This document shows, in pieces, positions 18,871 through 28,320 of a stretch of DNA of 64,000 nt. The DNA is from Bradyrhizobium arachidis (GTDB lineage: Bacteria > Pseudomonadota > Alphaproteobacteria > Rhizobiales > Xanthobacteraceae), in NCBI RefSeq assembly GCF_015291705.1, contig NZ_CP030050.1:1860001-1924000 (forward strand), given 5' to 3'. Positions within the stretch are counted from its first letter, which is position 1. Each line of letters starts with the position of its first letter. The notes below the pieces were generated by a model. That model saw nothing but the letters and a program-made list of their open reading frames with translations, was not told where the DNA came from and ran no database searches. Both the position numbers and the translations under genes were made by a program.

Positions 18871-20213
18871 GCTGCGGCCTCCCTGTTTTTGAGGTCGCGC
18901 ACGTCGATCTTGCCGGTGACGGCGTTGGTGATTAGGGCGGATCGGTATTCGACCAGACGCTGAATTGCCATCTCCACCGCTGTCGTTATACGCCGTAAGT
19001 GAGCGATATTTCCTTCTAGGTATAAGATGATCCGATGCTGTTCGTCATCGGGTGGTAAAGGAATCCAATAATTTCGGATTCGCTCTACATTGATCCGCTT
19101 AAAGGTGGCGCCCACGGTTAACGAGTCAATCTGTCCAAGAACGGCGTTGCTGTTGAGGGAAAATTCAAGGAATTCAGAGCGCACTTCATGAGCGGGGCGT
19201 ATCAAGCAGAGATCTTGCCCCATGCAAAAACTGACCTCGTCTGCGACGCGGGCCGCCGAGCCCACTGAGACATTTCTACTATAGATAATATCATCTCGCG
19301 TGGGGAGCCTCCCTCCCTCGGTCATATTCGAAAAGTCATCTTCACCGACTTGGCGGGCAGCGCTAAAAGCTAGCGAGAAAGGCTTGACTTCTGTTGTGCT
19401 AACAAGAGGAAACCCATCATCAATATAAGTTGGCGTAACATGCTTGCAGTCGTAAACAGCGCTGAAGTATTTGAGGCGCTTTAACTCCCAATGTGCCGGA
19501 ATCTGACCCAGCCAGTCGATGCCGCTGTCCTTCATGCGCGCTTTGGGATCGAGGCCCTTGGTGACGGCGTGGGTGATGACCGCGAGGCGCTTCTCTTCCA
19601 GCAGCTCCAGCAGTCGGCGCTCCTTATCGATTAGCTCATCGATGCGCGCCGTTTCGCTGTCGAGGAAGCGGACGATAGCAGATTGGTCTACAATTGGTGG
19701 AACGGGCATTTCATCATTGGCGAAATATTCCGACTCAATACTTTCAACTGTTGTTCCCGGCTTGCACCAACGCGAAAGCAAAACGGCTTGCTGTCCCTCA
19801 ATGAAATACTTCGCGAAATCAGGCAGGATGCGATTGGAGAATCCTATCGCTTTGATATCCTGGTTAATCGCCAAATGTTTTCCGGCTAGTGCAACCGGAA
19901 TAGAGTGACGCAAAATTCCTGATCTTACGACCATGAGCAATGTACGGGCAGGTACCATTCGTGCGGCTGAAACAGCAATCGCGTCCGGCGTGATGTAATC
20001 TTCAGTTTCCGTGATGATGCCAGTCTTCATGTCCTTGGGGGAGACCCAGGCAATGTCGCCGCCCCAGTATCCGTCAACACTTGTCGGGGGTGTTCCACCA
20101 CTCACCATGAATGTTGCCAAGAATTTTATCCTCGACCGTGACCAATGGGCCGGAAGCTCCGGTAGCCAAGCGGTGTCGTAGGGCTTGTATGCGGAGTAAC
20201 GCGTAGCCATCAT
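18867..20213 (-). CDS. hsdS: Type I restriction-modification specificity subunit S
   Basis: 448 residues with the typical two half-subunits: a first target-recognition domain after LPELPAHWSRSRIKFLA and a second after WLGQIPAHWELKRLKYF, each followed by a conserved coiled-coil spacer (DSETARIDELIDKERRLLEL and EGNIAHLRRITTAVEMAIQR). HsdS sets the bipartite DNA target for both modification and cleavage. The gene overlaps hsdM and hsdR by 4 bases each. The two recognition domains differ, so the target should be asymmetric; its sequence cannot be read from this alone. Confidence 0.92.
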   Translation of the reverse strand: MMATRYSAYKPYDTAWLPELPAHWSRSRIKFLATFMVSGGTPPTSVDGYWGGDIAWVSPKDMKTGIITETEDYITPDAIAVSAARMVPARTLLMVVRSGILRHSIPVALAGKHLAINQDIKAIGFSNRILPDFAKYFIEGQQAVLLSRWCKPGTTVESIESEYFANDEMPVPPIVDQSAIVRFLDSETARIDELIDKERRLLELLEEKRLAVITHAVTKGLDPKARMKDSGIDWLGQIPAHWELKRLKYFSAVYDCKHVTPTYIDDGFPLVSTTEVKPFSLAFSAARQVGEDDFSNMTEGGRLPTRDDIIYSRNVSVGSAARVADEVSFCMGQDLCLIRPAHEVRSEFLEFSLNSNAVLGQIDSLTVGATFKRINVERIRNYWIPLPPDDEQHRIILYLEGNIAHLRRITTAVEMAIQRLVEYRSALITNAVTGKIDVRDLKNREAAA

Positions 20214-22378
20214 GCCACCGCCTTGAGCATGTCGAGGATTTCGCCTTCGAGCTTCTTGATGTCCCGTTCGATGTCTGCGAGTGGGCGCGGGGCCTCATAG
20301 ACGTAGAAGTGGCGATTGATCGGTATCTCGTAACCAATCTTAGTCTTTGAGAAATCGATCCACGCATCGGGCCAGTGCGGCTTTACTTCCTTGTCGAAAT
20401 ACGCGAGGCAGTGATCGCGTACGAGGCCGACGAGCTCGGTGTTATCGGTCTTGTTCTCGTAGCCAATCGGAAGGGGCAGTGTGACGGCTTTCGGCAGTGG
20501 GACACTTTCGGTGTCACGGAGTTCTGGATCGGGCTCCGGGTTACCGTTTGCGTCCGTGCAAATATCGGCGGTTGGGTCACGCTCTGAGAGCGCCGACAAT
20601 ACGTCCTTGCGCAGTGCCGCCGTGACATTGACTCCTGCCTTCTCCAGTGCGGATTCGAGACCAGCCCAGAACTTGTCGCGGTTCTCATAAATCCGCTTTG
20701 GGTCGAGCGATTTAGCTGCTGCCAGGATGGCGCTCTGCGTTTCACGTCCGGTTTCCATCTCCTTGGCGACAACAGATTTGTCCTTTCGCTTCTTGCTCTC
20801 GGCGAGCGCAAGGAATGCGCCTGCGTCCTGAATGCGTGCGATGCGTTCGGGGCTGGCCTGGAAGTTAAGCCTGAGCGGTCGCTCGACGGTTAGTTTGAGG
20901 TAGCCGAAGTCGCGGCTATCGAACACCTTCGAGCAGATGCGCTCGATCTCGTTGCCGTTGCTTTCAAACGCCGAGAGCGCGTCGTGGCCGCCTTCGGCGT
21001 AAAGGCGTGTGAGTTCCTTGATATGATCTTCGGATAACTCATTGCGTTTGTTTCCGAGGCTCTTCTTCATCTTCTTGTAATGGCGGGTGCCGTCAATCAG
21101 CTGCACCTTTCCGCGCCGCTCTTTGGGCTTTCGATTGGTCACGAGCCAAACGTAGGTGTAGATGCCGGTGTTGTAGAATAACTGATCCGGCAGCGCGACG
21201 ATGGCATCGAGCCAGTCGTTCTCGATGATCCAGCGGCGGATGTTGCTTTCGCCAGAGGCCGCATCGCCGGTGAACAATGGCGAGCCATTGAAGACGATGG
21301 CGATCTTCGATCCTTCCCCGCCTTCGTCGGGCGAGGGTTTACGCTTGGAGAGCATGTGGAGAAGAAACAGAAGCGCCCCATCGTTGATGCGCGGCAAGCC
21401 CGGCCCGAAGCGTCCATCAAAGCCGAAGTCCGCATGCTCTTTCTCGATGAACTTCTGCTGCGGCTTCCATTCAACGCCAAACGGCGGATTGGCGAGCATG
21501 TAGTGGAACGTCTTGCCCGCGAACCCATCGCCGCCCTTGCTTTGGTCAAGCGTGTCGGTCGGCAGGATATTGTCCGCCGGCTCATCCTTGATCAGCATGT
21601 CAGAGCAGCAGATCGCGTAGGACTCGGGGTTGTAGTCCTGGCCGTATAAGGTCAGATGGGCCTTGTTGTTGTGCTCGCGGATGTATTCTTCGGAGACGGA
21701 GAGCATGCCGCCGGTGCCGCAGGCGGGATCATAGATCGTGCGCGAGATTCCCGGTTTGTAAATATCCTCGTCGCCCGTGTAGATGAGATGCGCCATCAGG
21801 CGAATGACTTCACGCGGGGTGAAGTGGTCACCGGCTTCTTCGTTTGCTTGCTCGTTGAAACGGCGGATCAGATTTTCGAAGACGTATCCCATTGCGAGAT
21901 TTGGGACACGATCAGGGTGCAGGTCGATAGAGGCAAATTCCTTGATGACCTCGAACAGCCTGTTGGCCTCTTCGAGTTTTTCAATTTCCTTATCGAACTC
22001 GAACTTCTCAAAAATTTCCCGCACTTTCGGTGAGAAACCCTTGATGTAGGCGGTGAGATTCTTCGCGATGCCGTTCGGATCGCCCAGCAGCTTTGAGAAA
22101 GTGAAAGGGCTGATATTGTAGAGCGGCTGATCCCGATCTTTACTCGCGACTTTGGCGAGCGCCTTCTCAATCGCCGCGCTCGAAAGACCTTTTTTCTTTA
22201 GGAGTTTTAGTTGATCGAGGACATTGTCCTTCGTCGGCTCCAGCACACAATCAAGACGGCGCAACACAATCAGCGGCAGCATGACCCGGCGGTATTGCGG
22301 TGGTCTATATGGCCCGCGAAGCTTATTCGCGACGGCCCAGATCTTGTCAGATAGTTCTTGATGCTTGATATTTTCCAT
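20210..22378 (-). CDS. hsdM: Type I restriction-modification DNA methylase subunit M
   Basis: About 722 residues from the ATG at 22378 (MENIKHQELSDKIWAVANKL); an upstream in-frame start at 22435 would run into the preceding gene and adds non-conserved residues. The N-terminal HsdM_N helical domain is followed by the N6-adenine methylase core with AdoMet motif DPACGTGGML near residue 215 and catalytic NPPFG near 297. It is longer than classical HsdM (about 520) because of a C-terminal extension that includes a predicted helical end. It methylates adenine in the HsdS-specified target. Confidence 0.9.
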   Translation of the reverse strand: MENIKHQELSDKIWAVANKLRGPYRPPQYRRVMLPLIVLRRLDCVLEPTKDNVLDQLKLLKKKGLSSAAIEKALAKVASKDRDQPLYNISPFTFSKLLGDPNGIAKNLTAYIKGFSPKVREIFEKFEFDKEIEKLEEANRLFEVIKEFASIDLHPDRVPNLAMGYVFENLIRRFNEQANEEAGDHFTPREVIRLMAHLIYTGDEDIYKPGISRTIYDPACGTGGMLSVSEEYIREHNNKAHLTLYGQDYNPESYAICCSDMLIKDEPADNILPTDTLDQSKGGDGFAGKTFHYMLANPPFGVEWKPQQKFIEKEHADFGFDGRFGPGLPRINDGALLFLLHMLSKRKPSPDEGGEGSKIAIVFNGSPLFTGDAASGESNIRRWIIENDWLDAIVALPDQLFYNTGIYTYVWLVTNRKPKERRGKVQLIDGTRHYKKMKKSLGNKRNELSEDHIKELTRLYAEGGHDALSAFESNGNEIERICSKVFDSRDFGYLKLTVERPLRLNFQASPERIARIQDAGAFLALAESKKRKDKSVVAKEMETGRETQSAILAAAKSLDPKRIYENRDKFWAGLESALEKAGVNVTAALRKDVLSALSERDPTADICTDANGNPEPDPELRDTESVPLPKAVTLPLPIGYENKTDNTELVGLVRDHCLAYFDKEVKPHWPDAWIDFSKTKIGYEIPINRHFYVYEAPRPLADIERDIKKLEGEILDMLKAVA

Positions 22379-22395
22379 TTTCGTCAGCCTACATC

Positions 22396-24249
22396 CTAAT
22401 CGCGAGCGGTTACAGAAAGTTTTGTCATTGGCCACGATGCTTCGTTGAGATCGTCTGCCAGCTTCTCAAGCTGCTTTATCTGCGACCTGAGTTTGAGAAC
22501 CTTGTCGTATTGTCGCTCAATTTCCCGTTGTTCTTGGACGGTCGGAATCATCACCCTGATTTTTCTGACGTCGCCCATCGAGATCATCGGCACAGTTCCG
22601 CTAGTGGCGAGCGAGTGCATAAGCCACTGGCCCAAGGGCGAGGCGAGATAGCGATACAAGATGAGCGCGCTTATGTGGCTGCTCTTGCGTAGCCGAAGGA
22701 TGACAAAGGCTTGCGATGCAAGCCAATCCGGGCCGCTGAATTCTGGAACAATTCCTACCGCTCCGATCCGGCCTCGCACGGAGAGAAGAAGATCGCCCGG
22801 CTCCAGCTTTTGGCGCATCACTTTGCCAAGGGCGCTGTCGTCGACCTGTATCTGTTTGGTAGGTGTTCTTATGGAGCCGTCTGGCTGAATGTCCTGTAGC
22901 GACACTTCTAGCAGCGTGTGCTCATGTCCGGTTTCGCCAGCGCTCGGCACTGCCTGCGGACGGATAATGTCGGCAACGTCAATCAATTCGACGGTTTTTG
23001 CACTATCCAGGGCATTCTCTATCTTTTGTTCGGTTTCATCCCGGATATAGCGGTCGACCGAAATATTGAATTCCTGCGCCGCGATTTCGTCATATGTCGC
23101 CACTTGTGAGATTGACGTCACGCGGCGAGCTTCGACAATCGACTTTATCTGCTGCAACGGGTCGTTAGCCGGTTCACCTTTTGCCCGCGACTTCACTCCT
23201 ATCTCGTCACTCGCGTCGACGAACAGCACATCGCCGTTCTTTCCGCCGAGCGTCTCAAAGATCAGCAGGGAAGATTGGACGTTTGCATAAGATGCGAAGA
23301 CATCGCGCGGCAGACGGATCACCGCTGCAAGCATTCCGCGGCGAACAAGCTGCTCCTTATAATCCCGCTCGCCGCCTGCCGTTCGGAACAGAAAGCTCTC
23401 GGGAACGACGATGACGGCACGGCCTTTCGTCTGAGCTATGACATGAGCGATCTGATTTCCCTCGCCGTAATGAAAGCGAACTGGGAAACGCTCATAAGAC
23501 TCGTTGGTAAAGTCGCTTCCCAGTCGCAGGCCGAAGGTTGTGATCGCGGCCGAATGAGCGAATTGGCGAAGCTTTTCGCCGTCCAGCCAGGAAGGCTGGC
23601 GGATCGGATCATTCACGTGTGCCTTGAGTTTGTAATCGCCGAGGGACGCAAAGAGCAGTAAAATACGTGCGGCCTGCGAATTGGCTAACTCACAGTCAAC
23701 TGACCAGCCCGCGTCAGCCAGGAGTAAAGGCATCCAGCCCGAACTGTCGAATGGACAGTAAACCGGTTGTTCCGATGGCTTCCCCATCAGAGCCGTTAGC
23801 AGCGGTGCGAGATAGTCGGGCCATGTAAAGTAGCCTAAGGCGCTACGGCGCAGACCCGTTTGTGGTGCGTGAACCAGAAAGCGCAATAGTGCCCGTGCAT
23901 ATTCGGAATCGATAACTTCGGGGTTGGAAGAAAATGCCTCCGCAACCGCCCTTCTCGTCTTTTCAAGAAGCCCCGGCGTGGATTCGGCGAGACTGTGGTG
24001 CCCCCTGTCAGACGCGGGCAACTCAAGCTCTTGATCAAGTTCGGTACGGAGCGTTCTCCAGATGCTGGGAGTCAGCTCGCCCTGATCGATCTCCAATGCC
24101 GATTTGACGCCAGCACTTCGCCGGGCGATGATAAACATTTCGAGGATGACTTCGATCCAGTCCAGTGGATCTGCATTGGCGCCGGAATCGCGCCAGATAG
24201 AGGCGACGTTCTGATAAAGCTGCAAGGGGATTGTTTGCGCAAAGGTCAT
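22396..24249 (-). CDS. Methylase-like/specificity fusion protein with degenerate methylase motifs
   Basis: 617 residues. The first two thirds resemble an N6-adenine methylase: helical N-terminus, VIVVPESFLFRTAGGERDYK and LVRRGMLAAVIRLPRDVF match the conserved C-terminal half of HsdM. But motif I reads CPFDSSGWMPLLLADAG instead of DPACGTGG, and the catalytic NPPF/Y is absent, so methylation is doubtful. The last 200 residues carry an HsdS-like recognition domain (LEPGDLLLSVRGRIGAVGIV, then QREIERQYDKVLKLRSQIKQ). It overlaps the upstream gene by 4 bases and ends 17 bases before the hsdM start. It may be an accessory DNA-reading subunit of the restriction complex; that is inference. Confidence 0.75.
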   Translation of the reverse strand: MTFAQTIPLQLYQNVASIWRDSGANADPLDWIEVILEMFIIARRSAGVKSALEIDQGELTPSIWRTLRTELDQELELPASDRGHHSLAESTPGLLEKTRRAVAEAFSSNPEVIDSEYARALLRFLVHAPQTGLRRSALGYFTWPDYLAPLLTALMGKPSEQPVYCPFDSSGWMPLLLADAGWSVDCELANSQAARILLLFASLGDYKLKAHVNDPIRQPSWLDGEKLRQFAHSAAITTFGLRLGSDFTNESYERFPVRFHYGEGNQIAHVIAQTKGRAVIVVPESFLFRTAGGERDYKEQLVRRGMLAAVIRLPRDVFASYANVQSSLLIFETLGGKNGDVLFVDASDEIGVKSRAKGEPANDPLQQIKSIVEARRVTSISQVATYDEIAAQEFNISVDRYIRDETEQKIENALDSAKTVELIDVADIIRPQAVPSAGETGHEHTLLEVSLQDIQPDGSIRTPTKQIQVDDSALGKVMRQKLEPGDLLLSVRGRIGAVGIVPEFSGPDWLASQAFVILRLRKSSHISALILYRYLASPLGQWLMHSLATSGTVPMISMGDVRKIRVMIPTVQEQREIERQYDKVLKLRSQIKQLEKLADDLNEASWPMTKLSVTARD

Positions 24250-24536
24250 ATCTGCCGCCTCTTCGGTGAGCGCGACTTCCGGCGGTCATAGCTGTCCAGG
24301 CGATATGTCGTAATAAGCGAATCGCCATCTTCGACAACGACGCAGCCGCCCTTGTCCATGGCCTCTTTTGCAGTCCGCTCGAGCCGCTGCATGGCGGCGA
24401 TCAACTCGCGCAGGCTCTTTCGTCCCAGAACAATCTTATCCTGGTCCGGCTCGCCGAACCGGCGGACAAGCTCCACCATTTCGAGCGAGATGCCGCGCTG
24501 TGACATGCGTTGCTGAAAATGTCTCGTTCTGGCCAT
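24246..24536 (-). CDS. Small DUF4258-like protein, first gene of the restriction operon
   Basis: 96 residues: MARTRHFQQRMSQRGISLEM is like the start of DUF4258 proteins (an S/F-H/Q-x-R-M-x-x-R-G-I core), followed by a beta-strand/basic end (DGDSLITTYRLD, then RRKSRSPKRRQI). Its stop overlaps the start of the methylase-like gene by 4 bases, so it is the leader of the operon. DUF4258 proteins are often next to HTH antitoxins; no such partner is seen here. The function is unknown; a regulatory or toxin-like role is possible. Confidence 0.65.
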   Translation of the reverse strand: MARTRHFQQRMSQRGISLEMVELVRRFGEPDQDKIVLGRKSLRELIAAMQRLERTAKEAMDKGGCVVVEDGDSLITTYRLDSYDRRKSRSPKRRQI

Positions 24537-24772
24537 CGTCGCCTCCTGCCAAGAAACTTAGATGGTCAAAACTAAAAAATCAATGTCTGATTATTTAGTA
24601 TGTTCTATCCGATAATTTTGGATGCTGCCGATGATGCAGCTCTGGGCTGAAGACTTTTCACGGAATGGACATTGAGAGAACTGTTTTCATGTACTATTTT
24701 GAGTTTTCGGCTATCCAGCCGATCGGTGAACAAAAATCATGACTTGGAGAGCCATTTTCAGAGGACTTTGAT

Positions 24773-26326
24773 TTGAGCGTGCAATTTTCAGAGCCGGTGA
24801 GCGTTTTTCATGACAGGCGGCTGCCAGAAGCGGCCGCACCGGCGGGTTATGCCGCGCTTATTGGCGCCTACAATCTGCCCGTTCCGGTCCCCCGGCTTCT
24901 GTGCGCCATAGGCTCAAAGCACCGCGTTATCGAGCAGGATGGCTGGCGCATCTACACGCCGCGTCATGCGCCCGACGCGTCTCTTGAGGGACACCTTACC
25001 TTCGCCCTCAAGTACGAGGGGCTGGACCTTGCCGTTCTGAAGCGGCTTTTTCTGGCCGTGAAGGAAGGCGACATCGCCGAACTCGTGCGCCAGAAGCCGA
25101 CCGGCCTCTACACGCGCCGGCTCTGGTTCTTATACGAGTGGCTGCTCGGCCGCGAGTTGCAGCTGCCATCCGCGGATAAGGTCTCGTATGTGGACGCTGT
25201 CGATACCGATCTCCAGTTCGGCGGGACAGGTCAGAACTCGGCCCGGCACCGGGTCCGCAACAACCTTCCCGGCACGCCGGAATTCTGTCCGCTCGTATTC
25301 AAGACACCTGCGCTGAATGACTTCATTGCGCAGGATTGGAATGCGCGCGCGCGCGCTGTCATCCGCGAAGTGCCCAAGGACTTGCTCGCGCGCACCGCGG
25401 CGTTCCTTCTGCTGAAGGATTCAAAGTCCAGTTACGTGATTGAGGGAGAGCGGCCACCGCAGGACCGCATTCAGCGCTGGGGCCGCGCCATCGGCGAAGC
25501 TGGCCGGGCGCCGCTCGACGAGCAGGAATTTCTGCGCTTGCAGGGTATCGTCATCGGTGACGAACGTTTCGTGAAGATGGGCTTTCGCAAGGAGGGCGGT
25601 TTCGTTGGGGAGCATGACCGCGACACTCAGCGACCCATTCCAGATCACATCAGCGCGCGGCACGAGGATGTTCCCTCGCTTATGGCGGGCCTGATCGCGT
25701 TCGACCACAGCGCGGAGAACGATCTCGATCCTGTTGTCGCTGCGGCGGTGCTTGCGTTCGGGTTTGTCTATATCCATCCGTTCGAAGACGGTAACGGGCG
25801 AATTCATCGTTACCTGATGCATCATGTGCTTGCCCGGCGCGACTTCAATCCGCCAGGGCTGCATTTCCCCGTGTCTTCGGCCATCCTTGACAGGATTACC
25901 GAATATAAGGACGTGCTGGAGAGCTATTCCAGCAGGCTGCTTCCATGCGTTCAATGGGAGGCTACGCCGAAGGGCAATGTGAAGGTCTTGAACGATACGG
26001 GCGATTTCTATCGGTACTTCGACGCGACGCCGCACGCGGAATTTTTATACGGGTGCGTCCGTCAGACGATCGAGCAGGATCTTCCCAATGAGACCAACTT
26101 CCTCCGAAGCTTCGACGCCTTCCGGGCCGGCATCGAGAACATGATCGATATGCCCGAGCGCACGCTCAATAATCTCTTTGGCTTCCTTCGGCAGAACGAT
26201 GGGAAGCTGTCGAAGCGGGCTAGAGAGAATGAGTTCGCGGAGCTAACCGCGGATGAAGTCGAGCAAATAGAAGAGTTGTATCAATCGTCGTTCTCCGCGA
26301 AAGGCGGCGGCGACGCTACGGCATAG
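24773..26326 (+). CDS. Fic family protein, class II (probable AMPylator)
   Basis: 517 residues with the complete Fic core HPFEDGNGRIHR starting at His335. An inhibitory motif of type S/T-x-x-x-E-G is present N-terminal to it at Ser220-Gly225 (SYVIEG), which makes it a self-inhibited class II Fic protein. Such enzymes transfer AMP to a hydroxyl group of a target protein. It is divergent from the type I restriction operon, sharing a 236-bp AT-rich intergenic region, and is followed in the same direction by a gene of unknown function 77 bp downstream. Fic proteins commonly accompany type I restriction loci; the target is unknown. Confidence 0.88.
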   Translation: MSVQFSEPVSVFHDRRLPEAAAPAGYAALIGAYNLPVPVPRLLCAIGSKHRVIEQDGWRIYTPRHAPDASLEGHLTFALKYEGLDLAVLKRLFLAVKEGDIAELVRQKPTGLYTRRLWFLYEWLLGRELQLPSADKVSYVDAVDTDLQFGGTGQNSARHRVRNNLPGTPEFCPLVFKTPALNDFIAQDWNARARAVIREVPKDLLARTAAFLLLKDSKSSYVIEGERPPQDRIQRWGRAIGEAGRAPLDEQEFLRLQGIVIGDERFVKMGFRKEGGFVGEHDRDTQRPIPDHISARHEDVPSLMAGLIAFDHSAENDLDPVVAAAVLAFGFVYIHPFEDGNGRIHRYLMHHVLARRDFNPPGLHFPVSSAILDRITEYKDVLESYSSRLLPCVQWEATPKGNVKVLNDTGDFYRYFDATPHAEFLYGCVRQTIEQDLPNETNFLRSFDAFRAGIENMIDMPERTLNNLFGFLRQNDGKLSKRARENEFAELTADEVEQIEELYQSSFSAKGGGDATA

Positions 26327-26403
26327 TTAAACTATCCTGATTTCGATTGCGCGATAACCAAACTATCGTTTAGGTAGTAGTAGAAAACCATGATGGGGGC
26401 ACC

Positions 26404-27794
26404 GTGGTCGATACTTTGAACATACCCGAGTGGACGCACTATGCCGATAAAGGGGGACTTGACCCCCTCGGCATGCAGAACAGCAGCGTGGCCCTCTATC
26501 AGCGCCTCATCCCCGGCATCGGCAACGTGACCCTCCGCATGCGCTATTACGGTCTTTATCCATGGTTGGTGCGCCACTATCTGCAAGCGAATGGAAGCAC
26601 AGATCCAGAGACCTGGCGTGTGTTCCTGCGCCGCGCGGAAGCTCTCTACGCCCTGATAGCGAACCAGGCCGGCGGCGAGCTCGGCGTAGCGGGAACGGTG
26701 TGGGCCCTACGCGCAATAACCGCCGCGAAGACGGGTGGCGGGTCGATCCCGATCGACTTCGCTGCAGCCGCTGTACCGGGATCGGAGGATCACTATTTTG
26801 CGCAGAGCTGGGGCGTCTTTGGGCTGGCCTATCAAAGCCAGCTCTATGAGATCGGCGTTCTCTCGCGTGGCGACGGCCACGGCATCCCGCTTCCCAGCAA
26901 AGAGTCGGGTACGGCGCTTGCCGAGGGCTTTGAATCTGCGATGGGCGAAGCGGCCCAGCTGTTCAAAGACGTACACGCACGCGGGCTTGTGACGCTCGCC
27001 GAACTGGATGCACTGAGTCCGTTTGCGCCCTCGCAAATTGCCTTCAGCAGCGCGGAGCGGGATATCTATCAGCGCGTGCTGTTTAGAAAATCTGCCGATG
27101 CGGATGCGCCAGATTCATTTCGGACGCAGACTCTGCTCCTTACGCTCAAGGTCGCGGAACTGCTGGGCAGACCTCCAGATTCGGATGAACTCCGTTGGGT
27201 GCTCTATGCGGGGCAAACACACGGCGGACATCCGCTCGAACTTGCCGATGCGGCTTTGATCGCTCACTGCGAGCGGTGGCGCATCTACCAGGCCAACGAT
27301 CTCTGCCATGTCGCCCTCGAAACGCTTTTACGATTTGTCCTTGATGCTCTGGGCGCGGAGCCGGCGGGTCTTCCTCCACGGCACTGCTGCAACAAATTGT
27401 TGCCGATATGCGCGAGGCTTCCGGCGCTTCGCCGCAGAGCTGGCGATCTTTGCTTGACGAAACTGGCCTCGCAGACAATGCAATTGACCGAGCCAAGCCG
27501 GACAGCGAGTGGTCGCTGGCGGACGGCATTATGCGAACGGCGCGTCGCGCCAACGGTTTTGTAGACGGTGAAACGGCCCTCAAGGCCGTTCGGCTATTGG
27601 CGGCCCTGCACAAGCGGAGCTTTGAGGAGTCCTGGCCGCTAGAAGCGGAACTGGGGCCGTTTACCAATGACGCTTTCCACTCCTTGCTGAGCGAACGTGC
27701 TTTCCTGCAGCGATATGAGAACCACGACTTTTGGGAACTAATCGCCCGGCTGGTCGAGGAGCGTGTGATCCGCGGTCATGCTGCTCCTGAGTGA
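26404..27794 (+). pseudogene. Unknown protein next to Fic, split by one frameshift
   Basis: Frame 1 from the GTG/ATG region at 26404 encodes MVDTLNIPEWTHYADKGGLD to LLRFVLDALGAEPAG near 27363; the natural continuation is then in frame 3 (GGSSSTALLQQIVADMREAS to 27794). A single base change in the run CCGGCGGGT at 27361-27369 explains it. Repaired length is about 460 residues. Conserved-looking N-terminal motifs include NSSVALYQRLIPGIGNVTLR and MRYYGLYPWLV, somewhat reminiscent of the N-terminus of DUF6361-type proteins, but I cannot name the family. Same strand as fic, so probably part of the same defence unit. Could be a sequencing error rather than a true mutation. Confidence 0.6.
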
Positions 27795-27969
27795 AGGCGC
27801 GATCGCGGGTGAAGACCCATGCAATCGCAACGTCACGCCTCCACCACTTCGTAGAAAATAGATCGTCCATGCGCTGCACCGGCGCGAGCACACTGCGGGC
27901 TCACGCGGCAGCCTGGTCTGCTCCAGGTTTTCGGTCCGTCGACCTATCCGCGCGAGAGGTGAGCCGGTC

Positions 27970-28211
27970 CTACTCGTCCGTGTCGGGCCCGGTAATCTCG
28001 ACGTTCTTCCCGTACTTCTTCATCAGGTCCGTGAAGGCCTCTAGGGCGAGGCCCTGGGTCGGCCGGCCTGTTTCGATCGAGAGCATGCGCAGCTGCTTCC
28101 AGCTGTCCTCAGAGAGCCGGACCTGCATGGCCGCTGTGCCTTGGATGGGACGGCTTTCTTGGCCGCAGGTCGGGCGGGCTTCTTAGGGGGCGCGAGTGGC
28201 GCTCCTGACAC
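27970..28211 (-). pseudogene. Small ribbon-helix-helix-like protein, probable one-base frameshift
   Basis: From a GTG at 28211 the frame reads MSGAPLAPPKKPARPAAKKA and on to VPSKAQR; it then shifts by one base near 28128, where an ATG in the next frame begins MQVRLSEDSWKQLRMLSIET, continuing GRPTQGLALEAFTDLMKKYG and ending at TAG 27970. The two parts look like one 80-residue protein with a basic Ala/Pro/Lys-rich N-terminus and a C-terminal RHH-type DNA-binding region. Alternatively the internal ATG (28128) is the real start, giving 52 residues. It is divergent from the integrase at 28321 and could regulate it. Confidence 0.55.
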
Positions 28212-28320
28212 GAATCATTCCGGGACAGGATAGGCCTCCCGACTCCTCCCGAAACACCCATGCATGCATTCGTGCATGTATATTCTGGCTTACCATAACA
28301 GGAATTATTGAAAGCCAGCC

